In this document: one piece after another, positions 27,126 through 35,369 of the stretch
Layout of the letters: each line of letters starts with the position of its first letter
Numbering within the stretch: position 1 is the first letter of the stretch
Assembly (NCBI RefSeq): GCF_000685015.1
Contig: NZ_BAYA01000001.1
Coordinates: 186,001-250,000, forward strand
Direction: 5' to 3'
Length of the DNA stretch: 64,000 nucleotides
Source of the DNA: Paraburkholderia bannensis NBRC 103871
GTDB taxonomy: Bacteria; Pseudomonadota; Gammaproteobacteria; Burkholderiales; Burkholderiaceae
The notes under the pieces: model-generated
What the model saw: the letters and a program-made list of their open reading frames with translations, nothing else
Database searches by the model: none
Told to the model about the DNA's origin: nothing
Made by a program: the position numbers and the translations under genes

Positions 27126-29227
27126 CGCACGCCCTCGTGTTGCGCCTCGCGCTCGACCCGCACGAAACCGCCATCGACCAGCCGGTAATGTTTTTCAAAG
27201 CCCTGCGCCATCGCCAGGTCGTGCGTAATCACGACGACGGTGCGATCAAGGCCCTGAAGCAGCGTCGCAATGCGCCGCACAGCAACGGGGTCGAGATTCG
27301 AAGTCGGCTCGTCGAGCAACAGCAGTTCGCGCGGCTGATACAGCGCGCGCGCAAGCAAAAGACGCTGGCGTTGCCCCGCCGAGATATTCGCGAGCGTATC
27401 GCTGATGACCGTGCGCGTTCGCATCGGCAGGCGCATCACATCGTCGACCAAACCCACGGCTTCGAGCAGCGCGAGAATGCGGGCCTCGTCGGCATTGCCT
27501 TCGAACAGGGAGATGTTTTCGGCAATCGAACCGTGCAGGATGATGTCGCCCTGGCGCATGTGCGCGCTATGACGGCGGATTTCATCGACGCTCAGCTTGG
27601 GCCATGCAATGCCATTGAGCGTGATCTCGCCGTGTTGTGGCATGTCGGAGGCGGCCAGCAGCCTGAATAGCGTCGACTTGCCCGCGCCGGACGGCCCGGT
27701 AATGACGATCTTGTCGCCGCGCGCGATGTCGAGGCTCGCGTGCACCAGCACCGGCTGATCGGACACGCCATAGGAGAAGCTCACGTCGCGCACGGCGATG
27801 CGCTCGAACCGCCGCAGCTCCACGGTTTTATGCATGTCCGCAAGCGCCGTATAGCGCTCGGGCGCACACTCGACGATATCGTCCACGCGCGCGACCGGCA
27901 CGCTCAACATGAAATACGCAAAGCCCGTATTGATCGACTGTGCGATGCGCTCCGAAAACAGCGTCTTGTAGATCATGAACGAGTAGAACGCGCCGACCGA
28001 GACCGCGCCGGCGAGCATCAGCTTCGCCGCAAGCCAGGTGATGACCAGCGTTTCGGCGTGCGCCAGCAGCTTGAGCACCGCATCGCGCGTGGCGCTCAGG
28101 CGGCTGCTCTGGAACAGCGCCGACGCATAGGTGCGAAACAGCTCCATGAAGCGCGCGACGCGGCGCGTCTCACCCTGCGAAAGCTTGATGAGCGACGCGC
28201 CGCGCACGGTTTCGAACAGCGCGTCGTCGCAGCGCGCACGCTCCTGAAGCAAGCGCGCATGGGTATCGCGCATCGCCACGAACATCGCGCCGGACACCAG
28301 CACATAGAGCGCAAAAATCGCCAGCACGACAACCGACAGTTTGACGTCCTGCACGAACATCAGCAGCAACGCGAGCAGACCGACCGTCACGTCGATGCAG
28401 AACGACAGCACGGAGCGCGACGCAAAACTGTTGACCTCGTCCTGGGCCTTGAAACGCGTGAAGATATCGCCGAGATTGCGCTTCTCGAAGTACGCGATCG
28501 GCACGCGCAGCAGATGGGCAAACAGGCCCTCGGTCGCGTTCACGCTCACGCGCGCATACAGCAATTCGACGAGCACGCCCTGCACATACTGGCTCAACGC
28601 CCCCACGAGGAAGATCGCCGCGAACGTGAAGGTCAGCACATTGAGCAGATTCAGGTTGTCCTGCGCAACGACGTGATCGAGCACGAACGAGCCGAAATAC
28701 GGCTGCGCAAGGATCGCAAACTGCGCGCCGAGCGCGACGAACAGGGTCTTCGCGAACTGGCTGCGCAAGCGCGGATTGAGCGCACGCACCCGCGCCAGCG
28801 CATCGGGCACACGCAGCCGGCGACGGATGCGCGTGAGCGCGGGTGTCGGCGTGCACTCGATCAGATAGCCCGATATGCACGCGAGAAACGTGTCCATCGC
28901 GATGCGCCTGCGCCCAACGGCAGGGTCGATCAACGTCACGTAATGGCGCGTCGCGCGCTCGAACACGACAAAATGCGCGCCGCCGAAATGCACGATGGAG
29001 CCGCGCCTGATCTCGCCAATCTGTGCGGCCTCGAAGCGAAACGCCTGCACTTCAAGGCCGAAATCCGTCGCCATGTCGTAGAGATCCATCAACGAGAGAC
29101 CGTTCGCGGAGATGGGCCGAAACGCGGAAAGCTCACGTACCTCGGTCGCGCGACCGTGGTGCGACAGAACCATCGCGAGGCACGCATAGCCGCATTCCGC
29201 GACTTCGTTCTGGAAGATCACCTGCAT
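27122..29227 (-). CDS. Peptidase-containing ABC exporter with C39 domain
   Basis: A 701-residue inner-membrane exporter of the colicin V/microcin type. The N-terminal C39 peptidase keeps the oxyanion Gln6, catalytic Cys12 (AECGYACLAM), His85 (GGAHFVVF) and Asp101 (LIDP), so leader cleavage should be active. About six membrane segments follow, then the ATPase with Walker A GPSGAGKST (511-519), signature ISAGQRQR (615-622) and LLLLDEPTSNLD. The start at 29227 is set by the family's first residues MQVIFQNEVAECG; it lies one base after the HlyD stop. It should cleave and export the double-glycine peptide encoded at 31589-31696. Confidence 0.92.
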   Translation of the reverse strand: MQVIFQNEVAECGYACLAMVLSHHGRATEVRELSAFRPISANGLSLMDLYDMATDFGLEVQAFRFEAAQIGEIRRGSIVHFGGAHFVVFERATRHYVTLIDPAVGRRRIAMDTFLACISGYLIECTPTPALTRIRRRLRVPDALARVRALNPRLRSQFAKTLFVALGAQFAILAQPYFGSFVLDHVVAQDNLNLLNVLTFTFAAIFLVGALSQYVQGVLVELLYARVSVNATEGLFAHLLRVPIAYFEKRNLGDIFTRFKAQDEVNSFASRSVLSFCIDVTVGLLALLLMFVQDVKLSVVVLAIFALYVLVSGAMFVAMRDTHARLLQERARCDDALFETVRGASLIKLSQGETRRVARFMELFRTYASALFQSSRLSATRDAVLKLLAHAETLVITWLAAKLMLAGAVSVGAFYSFMIYKTLFSERIAQSINTGFAYFMLSVPVARVDDIVECAPERYTALADMHKTVELRRFERIAVRDVSFSYGVSDQPVLVHASLDIARGDKIVITGPSGAGKSTLFRLLAASDMPQHGEITLNGIAWPKLSVDEIRRHSAHMRQGDIILHGSIAENISLFEGNADEARILALLEAVGLVDDVMRLPMRTRTVISDTLANISAGQRQRLLLARALYQPRELLLLDEPTSNLDPVAVRRIATLLQGLDRTVVVITHDLAMAQGFEKHYRLVDGGFVRVEREAQHEGVR

Positions 29228-29228
29228 G

Positions 29229-30452
29229 TCAGCCTCGCACGCTGCGGAAAAGTGGCTCCAGCACCCATTCGGCAATGGTGCGGCGCTCGACGACGATGCT
29301 CGCCGTGGCCTGCATGCCCGGCAGGATGTCGAAATGCTGCTTGCCGTAATCGAAGGTTCGTCCCGGCAGCGTGACCCAGGCGACGTACTCGTCGCCCGGC
29401 GCGGGCTGCGCAAGCGCGTCGGTCGCATTCGCGGCATTGGCCGGGCCACCCGGCGCAGGCGTGGGCGGCGAGACCGTCGTGCGCGAGATCGCATCGATGC
29501 GCGCTTCGTATGAGCCGAAGCGCGCATAGGGAAACGCATCGAACTTGAGCCGCACCGTTTGGCCGGGGCGCACGAAGCCACGGCGGCGCGATGGGATGCG
29601 CAGCTCGGCACGCAGCGGCTCATGGGAATCGGTGACGATCACCATGGCGATATCGGCGGGCTGCAGCGTGCTGCCCTGCACGAGGCGCGAGAACGTCACA
29701 AGCCCGGCCTTCGGCGCGGAGATCGTCGCGTCGCGGCGCGTCTGCTCGAAGCGCGCATCGGCGTCCTGAAGATCGCGTGCGCGGCTGGCGTCCAGCTCGT
29801 GCAGTTGCGCTTCGAGCGAGGTCTGGGCGTTGCGCAGATCCACCAGCGCGGCGAGCGCCTGCTCGCGCCGCGAGGCGACTTCTGCGCGTGCGATGCGGAC
29901 CTGGTGGAGGTCCGCGCGCGCCTGCTCGATGCGGTCGGCCGCGACGTAATCGGATACCGATTCGAGGCGCGCGAGTTTCTTCTGCGCTTCGGCGGCGAGC
30001 TGGGTGTTCTGTGCGCCCTGCACGTCCAGTTCGGCCAGTCCCGCGCGGCGGCTCATTTCGCTTGCGCGGGCCGTCGCCAGTTGCGATGTGAGATCGATAT
30101 GGCGCTGCGCGTAGCGCGCATCGGCCGCACGGCGTTCTTCGTCACGCACCTGTGCGTCGAAGTCCGCGCGCCGCATGCCGCCGTGTGCGAGCGACAGATC
30201 GCGTTCGAGGCGAAACAGCGGCTGCCCTGGTTCGACATGCGCCGGGGGCTGCACGTAAATCGCTGAGACGAGCCCGCTTTCGCCCTGCACCTTGATTTCC
30301 GCCGGCGAAACGATTTCGCAGCGTACGTCCTGCTTCAGCTCGACTTCATGCGTGAACGCGAACGCCGCGCCAAATACAACAAAGGCCGACGCTGTATAGG
30401 CGATCCAGCGCCAATGAAAATCCCGGAACTCGGGAAGATAAATGGGTTCCAC
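29229..30452 (-). CDS. HlyD family periplasmic adaptor
   Basis: A 407-residue membrane fusion protein with one N-terminal membrane segment (about residues 17-35), a lipoyl-like half (VSPAEIKVQGESGLVSAIYV and later APKAGLVTFSRLVQGSTL), and a long alpha-helical coiled coil rich in Arg/Ala/Gln between them. It bridges the inner-membrane C39-ABC exporter and a TolC channel. It starts with GTG. It lies between the acyltransferase-like gene (98 bases upstream) and the exporter (one base downstream). Substrate choice is inferred from this context. Confidence 0.9.
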   Translation of the reverse strand: MEPIYLPEFRDFHWRWIAYTASAFVVFGAAFAFTHEVELKQDVRCEIVSPAEIKVQGESGLVSAIYVQPPAHVEPGQPLFRLERDLSLAHGGMRRADFDAQVRDEERRAADARYAQRHIDLTSQLATARASEMSRRAGLAELDVQGAQNTQLAAEAQKKLARLESVSDYVAADRIEQARADLHQVRIARAEVASRREQALAALVDLRNAQTSLEAQLHELDASRARDLQDADARFEQTRRDATISAPKAGLVTFSRLVQGSTLQPADIAMVIVTDSHEPLRAELRIPSRRRGFVRPGQTVRLKFDAFPYARFGSYEARIDAISRTTVSPPTPAPGGPANAANATDALAQPAPGDEYVAWVTLPGRTFDYGKQHFDILPGMQATASIVVERRTIAEWVLEPLFRSVRG

Positions 30453-30550
30453 GTTGTGATTGCGTCCCCGTGGCCGATGATCGGCCTGACGTGTGGTGGT
30501 CTGATGTTGTCCGGCGCGGCTGCGCAGGCTCTTTTTTTGTTCGGGTGCTG

Positions 30551-31492
30551 CTAGCGCGTGGCGGCGAAGTGATAAACAGACGGATGCCCCGCGAACAGCC
30601 AGTGCGGATAGTTTGCGCGCCGCGCCGCGGCGATATCGTCGGCGACGCGCTGCGGCGCCGAGGGATCGGCCAGCGGAATGGGTGAAAAAATGTCGATGCT
30701 GAAACGGCCGCGCTCAAAGCGCAAATAGAACGACAACAAGACCGCGTTGACAGGCGCGCCCAACCTGAACACACCGTTGTGGAGGCGCGCAGGCTGACCG
30801 TTCATCGCGACGCCGACTGTTTCCATCGGATATTTAGCCAGCGCGAATGGCGGGACATCCGAGAACACCACGACCACGCCATCACGCCGCATTGCGCGAA
30901 TCACGCGCAGGCCAAGGCTGTTGCGACTTCCGCTGTTTTCGTCGTAGGTGTAAAGCACCTGCACCGACGGGATCATCTGTGCATCGTTGCCCAATACATC
31001 GCGCGGGACACCGGATACGACCGACAGCGAATTGAGCTCAAGCAAGCGGCGCACTTCGTCGACGACATAAATGTTCGCGTACTGGGAAACATAGTGAAAC
31101 GGCGACAGCACGACGATGCGGCCAGGTTCACGGGACTTGATCTGCCTGACGTGCGCAGCCAGCTGCGCCGCCGCGGCGCGCAGATCCGGCCACGCGTCGC
31201 TGCCGAGCGCGCGCGCTGCATAAAGCCGCTCGTCGATCCAGCGCTCGCGTAACTGGGCGCTCATGACGCTCAGTGCATCACGCCGCCCAAGGCCCACTTC
31301 GACTCGCCCCGCTTCGTAGCGGGCGATGCCTGTCGAGCGCACGCGTCCATCGATCGGCGCGCACATCAACCAGTTCGCACGCGCCCCTGCATCGAGCAAC
31401 GCAAACGGCAACCTTGCAAACACATGCCGACGGATGGCGAAGCGTGCGATCGCAGCATGCGCCTTGAGACGCTTGAAATGAGTTCGAAACAC
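30551..31492 (-). CDS. LpxL/HtrB-like lysophospholipid acyltransferase homologue with altered active site
   Basis: A 313-residue protein starting with GTG. Residues 125-255 follow the LPLAT order of lipid A acyltransferases: a His after a hydrophobic strand (VLSPFH133), a SRNSLG segment (189-194), a basic helix then VVVFSD212, and HNGVFRLGAPVNAV (238-251). The canonical catalytic motif is H-x4-D/E, but here the acid position is Tyr138. There is no obvious signal peptide. It sits between the Cys-rich peptide gene and the export genes, so it may act on the peptide or its lipid environment, possibly as a non-catalytic protein. Family call is from motif order only. Confidence 0.55.
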   Translation of the reverse strand: MFRTHFKRLKAHAAIARFAIRRHVFARLPFALLDAGARANWLMCAPIDGRVRSTGIARYEAGRVEVGLGRRDALSVMSAQLRERWIDERLYAARALGSDAWPDLRAAAAQLAAHVRQIKSREPGRIVVLSPFHYVSQYANIYVVDEVRRLLELNSLSVVSGVPRDVLGNDAQMIPSVQVLYTYDENSGSRNSLGLRVIRAMRRDGVVVVFSDVPPFALAKYPMETVGVAMNGQPARLHNGVFRLGAPVNAVLLSFYLRFERGRFSIDIFSPIPLADPSAPQRVADDIAAARRANYPHWLFAGHPSVYHFAATR

Positions 31493-31551
31493 TTGGGAGA
31501 CACAGCGGGTTGGTGCGTTGAATAAAGTTGGCGTGCGACCGGGACGACGAA

Positions 31552-31573
31552 GAAAGGGGGGCGCCCCCCTTTC
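31552..31573 (-). repeat. Perfect 22-bp inverted repeat between peptide gene and operon
   Basis: GAAAGGGGGGC is followed directly by its reverse complement. It lies 16 bases after the peptide stop and 59 bases before the acyltransferase-like start. As RNA it forms a nine-bp GC-rich hairpin with a GCGC loop, and the minus-strand continuation is TTCG. It may act as an attenuator or 3' stabiliser so the peptide is made in excess over the export machinery. Confidence 0.6.
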
Positions 31574-31588
31574 GTTCAGCAGCGTCGC

Positions 31589-31696
31589 TTAGCGCGGGAC
31601 AACCGGCGTCTTCGACGCGGCCGGCGTGCAGCAGCTCTTGCAGCAGCCGCCTGCGGCCTGGACATTAGCGAGTTGGGTGCGGTCGATTTTTTGCAT
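31589..31696 (-). CDS. Double-glycine leader peptide with CC-x-x-CC core (putative secreted RiPP/microcin-like precursor)
   Basis: A 35-residue product. The first 17 residues, MQKIDRTQLANVQAAGG, form an amphipathic leader ending in Gly-Gly. The remaining 18, CCKSCCTPAASKTPVVPR, carry all four cysteines, two lysines and three prolines. AAAGGAGAAC is a near-perfect ribosome site nine bases before the ATG, and a hairpin follows the stop. Downstream on the same strand lie an acyltransferase-like gene, HlyD, a C39-peptidase ABC exporter and a TolC homologue, the machinery that cleaves and exports such peptides. The core is shorter than known class II microcins. Metal binding, disulfides or acylation are possible; none is shown. 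I recognise no named family. Confidence 0.75.
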   Translation of the reverse strand: MQKIDRTQLANVQAAGGCCKSCCTPAASKTPVVPR

Positions 31697-32048
31697 TTTT
31701 AAGTTCTCCTTTATGAGTAATTTCCGCCGATCATGACAGCGGCGAGGCGGATCTTATCAGCCCGATATTTCGAGAAGCCCCTAATTTCATGGCGTTTTAC
31801 AAAACTCAACATGAATCTCAAATTTCACTTCGATTTTCTTTCAGGCATAGGAATCTGGTTCTTCATAAGACGACTTTCTGTTTTTCATTTCTATCAGCCT
31901 GTTGACCACCCTCTCCTTCTAATTCAGAAATTTCGTATTCCTGAGTCGAATCCGTCCGCCTAAAGTTCGCGTTCGCATCGCCAACGGGGTTTCACTTGCA
32001 TCAATCGCGAATGCGAATACGACCAACATCATTAATATGGCATCCTGA
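31697..32048. promoter_or_regulatory. AT-rich 352-bp divergent region between peptide gene and adhesin
   Basis: The spacer is visibly richer in A and T than any other stretch of the window. It must contain the promoters of the peptide operon (minus) and the adhesin (plus). Candidate AT hexamers are many and no -35/-10 pair is convincing. A 76-codon plus-strand frame (31733-31963) lacks a ribosome site and is not called. Confidence 0.45.
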
Positions 32049-34664
32049 ATGAATAAGACATACCGCTCTGTCTGGAGCGAAACAGACCAAACGTGGGTCG
32101 CCGTGCCCGAAACTTCGTCGGCAGGCCGCAGAACCGTGCGGCGTCTTGCCCTTCTCGCCGGCAGCGCAATGGGGATTGCTGCCAGCCTGTCCTCACATAC
32201 GGCGTGGGCCGCCACCCCCGGCACGGTGGGCCAGGGCGGTCTCGAGCTGTGCACGGGCGCCAAGGGATACGCCTGGGGCTCGTCGGGCGGCAACGAGGCG
32301 CTCGATTGCTCGACCGATGGCAAGGGCACCTCGGATGGCCTGGCGTTCGCCCTGAACAACGCGGCGGACACCAAAGGCGGGTATGGATTCGGCGCATCGA
32401 CGGCGCAGGTGGCGGGATACCTGAACGGCACGCTCAAGCTGAAAGGTGCGAGCGTCATGGTGTACGGCCCGACGACGTTCGACAGCGTCGTCACCATGAG
32501 CAACCAGAAAATCGTGCAGCTTGCGCCAGGCAAGGTGTCCGCGGACAGCACCGAAGCCGTGAACGGCTCGCAGCTGTATGCCATTTCGACGGGGGTTGCG
32601 AATGCGGTGACATACGATTCGGCTGCGCACAACGCAGTGACCTTCGGCGGCGCCGGTGCTGCAATGCCCGTTGCGCTGCACAACGTCGCCAATGGCGCCA
32701 TCAGCCAGACAAGCAGCGATGCCGTGAATGGTGCGCAGCTCTATGGCATCGACGAGTCGATCACGAACATCACCAACGACAATACGCGTATTCACAACAC
32801 GCTGACGACTGCGGGATGGGGTGCGCAGGCACCGTCATCCAGCCCGACGGGCTATACCTACGGCGGCTACATTGTCGACACCAACGGGAACGTCAGCAAT
32901 CCGTCCGTGCTGTATGTGCCGAACACGATCGGGACGGCCAATGCACAGGTCGTGCTCGATCCGGGCAACGGCAATAGCACCTACTTCGTGAACGGCGAGC
33001 GCACCCAGGGTTTCCTGCCAAAAGGCACCGTGATCAGCAATGTGGCAAACGGGGTTCAGGCAACCGACGCGGCCAATGTCGGCCAGGTGGGCGACATGAT
33101 CGCGCAGGCAGGCGGCGGTAGCGGGGTGAAATTGCTCATGGCCGCGACCAGCGATGCGAACGGCGCGTCCGGCGTCAATTCGGCCAGTCTTACGCAGTCC
33201 TATAAGACGGCGGGTTTTTACTCACAGGCCGCGGGCCTCGCGGACGGCGCTGGACTCACGGCGCCCTCCGACGTAGCGCGCGCGCTGGGCGCCGGTTCGG
33301 TCGCAATCGGCTCGAACGCTTATACACCGGCAGCAAACGGTGTCGCGCTCGGCGTGCAAGCCTACGCGAACGCGAAGGATGCCGTGGCGATTGGTGCGGG
33401 CTCGGTAGCCAATCAGGGCAATACCGTCTCGGTCGGCAACGACGGCACGGCTTCCTACGTCGCCTATGACGCGGACGGGCGCCCATACGTCATCCAGAAC
33501 GCGGCCAACACGCGCCGCATCGTCAATCTTGCCGCGGGCCAGGGCGACACCGACGCAGTGAACGTCTCGCAGATGCGCAGCGTGGTGAGCGCGCTGGGCG
33601 GCGGCGCGTCCATCAACGCGGCAGGTGGATTTGTCGCACCGACGTATTCGGTCGGCGGCACGACTGTGAACACGGTCGGCGACGCGATTACGAACCTGGA
33701 CAACCGGATCCTGAAGAACACAGCAGACATCGCGTCGTTCAACGCGGAACTGGGCACCGTTGCATCCGAATCCAGCACGCCGGCAAGCTCACCCGTGCGC
33801 ATGGTCGCTGCAACGCGTTCGCTGCTGGGCGCGACCTCGGCGGACAACACGGGGGCTGCATCGGCCACGACCGACGCCGACGCCCTGCACTACGACTCCG
33901 CCGATCATTCGAGCGTCACGCTCAGCAGCACCAGCGGCGCGAACGTGAGCCTCAGCGGCCTGCAGAACGGCGCGCTTTCCGCCAACAGCACCGACGCCGT
34001 GACGGGCCAGCAGCTCTACGCGACGAACCAGCAGGTCGCCAGCATCAATCAGGCCGTGCAGAACATCAGCATGACGGGCTCGACGGCGGTATCGGCGAAC
34101 ACGACGAGCGGCGTCGCGGCGGCCTCGGGTACGCAGGCGCTCGCGGTCGGCGGCGGCGCCGTGGCCACGGGTGCGAACTCGACGGCGATCGGCGACAAGG
34201 CCAACGCATCGGCGAACAACGCCGTCGCTATCGGCGCGAATTCGATCGCCAATCGCGACAATGCGGTTTCGGTCGGCCAGGAGGGCGCCGAGCGTCAAGT
34301 CGTCAACGTCGCAGCGGGGACGTCGGGCACCGACGCCGTCAACCTGAACCAGTTGAACAACGCCATGACGCAGCAATCGAATGCGTTCGGCCAGCAGATC
34401 TCGAATCTACAAGGTTCGATCAACACGGTGTCGAAGAACGCGTATGCCGGCGTCGCGGCCGCCATGGCGATGCCCAACCTCACGCCTTCGGGGCCGGGCC
34501 GCACGGTCGTCGCAGCGGGCGGCGGCTACTACATGGGCGGCAGCGCGGCAGCGGTCGGCGTGACGTATCGTTCGACCAATATGCACTGGCTGATCAACGG
34601 TGCAGCGTCGGTCACGAGCACCGGCAATGCAGCGGTGCGCACCCAGGTCGGTTACGAGTTCTGA
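32049..34664 (+). CDS. YadA-like trimeric autotransporter adhesin
   Basis: An 871-residue type Vc autotransporter. An extended signal peptide (MNKTYRSVWSETDQTWVAV, then a hydrophobic core cleaved after HTAWA at about 54) leads into a unique region with two cysteines. Next are repeated stalk neck blocks of the type ADSTEAVNGSQLYAI, and left-handed head repeats such as AVAIGAGSVANQGNTVSVG and AVAIGANSIANRDNAVSVG. The last about 75 residues form the YadA anchor ending VRTQVGYEF. It would trimerise in the outer membrane and mediate adhesion or autoaggregation. It stands alone, divergent from the peptide operon, with a terminator behind it. Confidence 0.92.
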   Translation: MNKTYRSVWSETDQTWVAVPETSSAGRRTVRRLALLAGSAMGIAASLSSHTAWAATPGTVGQGGLELCTGAKGYAWGSSGGNEALDCSTDGKGTSDGLAFALNNAADTKGGYGFGASTAQVAGYLNGTLKLKGASVMVYGPTTFDSVVTMSNQKIVQLAPGKVSADSTEAVNGSQLYAISTGVANAVTYDSAAHNAVTFGGAGAAMPVALHNVANGAISQTSSDAVNGAQLYGIDESITNITNDNTRIHNTLTTAGWGAQAPSSSPTGYTYGGYIVDTNGNVSNPSVLYVPNTIGTANAQVVLDPGNGNSTYFVNGERTQGFLPKGTVISNVANGVQATDAANVGQVGDMIAQAGGGSGVKLLMAATSDANGASGVNSASLTQSYKTAGFYSQAAGLADGAGLTAPSDVARALGAGSVAIGSNAYTPAANGVALGVQAYANAKDAVAIGAGSVANQGNTVSVGNDGTASYVAYDADGRPYVIQNAANTRRIVNLAAGQGDTDAVNVSQMRSVVSALGGGASINAAGGFVAPTYSVGGTTVNTVGDAITNLDNRILKNTADIASFNAELGTVASESSTPASSPVRMVAATRSLLGATSADNTGAASATTDADALHYDSADHSSVTLSSTSGANVSLSGLQNGALSANSTDAVTGQQLYATNQQVASINQAVQNISMTGSTAVSANTTSGVAAASGTQALAVGGGAVATGANSTAIGDKANASANNAVAIGANSIANRDNAVSVGQEGAERQVVNVAAGTSGTDAVNLNQLNNAMTQQSNAFGQQISNLQGSINTVSKNAYAGVAAAMAMPNLTPSGPGRTVVAAGGGYYMGGSAAAVGVTYRSTNMHWLINGAASVTSTGNAAVRTQVGYEF

Positions 34665-34720
34665 TCGGACGACCTGAGCAGGGCGACCTGAGCAGGCGAC
34701 GCAAAGCGTCTGCGCCATGC

Positions 34721-34753
34721 AAAAAGCCACGGCCGGGGCCGTGGCTTTTTCTT
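34721..34753. terminator. Bidirectional terminator after the adhesin gene
   Basis: A long stem, AAAAAGCCACGGCC (34721-34734) with 34737-34750, with A-run and T-run flanks. It lies 57 bases after the adhesin stop and 49 bases before the end of the convergent allA. Confidence 0.9.
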
Positions 34754-34801
34754 TGCGACTGGGCGAAATGCCGTCGCCGTTGGGTTACGTTGGCGTTGGC
34801 G

Positions 34802-35326
34802 TTAGCGTTGGCCTTCGCGCATCGCCTCGTCGGTCAACCAGAGCGACTCCGGCAGATCCTGTTCGTTGAGGTTCAGCCCCTCGCCGCCACGATCGACGAC
34901 GATGAAGTCGCTCACCTCGCCTAGCGCGATCAGCGGATGATGCCAGACGCCCTTCGCGTAGTTCACGCCTTGCCAGCCACTCGACACGAAGGCGCGGATC
35001 TTCGACACGTCCAGATCCCCTGCGGGCGCCACGACAACCAGATACGGCTTGTCGTTGAGCGGCACGAATGCCTGGCTACCCAGAGGATGGCGCTCAAGCA
35101 TCTTCACTTCGAACGGCAGCACGCGCGGCTGGCCGCGAAAGAGATTGACGAGCGTGCGCCCGCCCTCTTCCGTGACGTCCACATTCGCAAGATCGTGATA
35201 GCGGATCGTCGTGCCGAGGTTAATCGGAATCTGCTTCGCGCCTTCGAGTTCGATCACGTCGCCAAACGGCGCGAACGCCTCGCGCGTGAGCGGCTCGATG
35301 GTCAGCGTGGTGCGGGTATCGCTCAT
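34802..35326 (-). CDS. allA: Ureidoglycolate lyase AllA
   Basis: A 174-residue cupin-fold enzyme with family blocks [14 protein letters not shown] at the start, [31 protein letters not shown] in the centre and [16 protein letters not shown] before the C-terminus. It splits ureidoglycolate to glyoxylate and urea, the last step of the allantoin branch. It follows allantoicase by 43 bases on the minus strand and is last in the run racemase-puuE-uraD-alc-allA. The length is normal for the family. Confidence 0.92.
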   Translation of the reverse strand: MSDTRTTLTIEPLTREAFAPFGDVIELEGAKQIPINLGTTIRYHDLANVDVTEEGGRTLVNLFRGQPRVLPFEVKMLERHPLGSQAFVPLNDKPYLVVVAPAGDLDVSKIRAFVSSGWQGVNYAKGVWHHPLIALGEVSDFIVVDRGGEGLNLNEQDLPESLWLTDEAMREGQR

Positions 35327-35369
35327 GATGCTCTCTTCGTGCTAACGGTGCGGGTCTGAGTCAGCGCGC

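Noticed and set aside
30348..30554. Plus-strand frame ending in a hydrophobic stretch and two cysteines (FLFGCC), considered as a second Cys peptide
   Set aside because: It is antisense to the HlyD start, has no good ribosome site and no double-glycine leader.
31733..31963. A 76-codon plus-strand frame in the AT-rich spacer upstream of the adhesin
   Set aside because: It lacks a ribosome site, has no recognisable motif and overlaps the likely promoter region.
25793..34753. Search for integrase, insertion sequence or flanking direct repeats around the peptide/adhesin block
   Set aside because: None was seen, so I do not call a mobile element despite the insertion-like placement.
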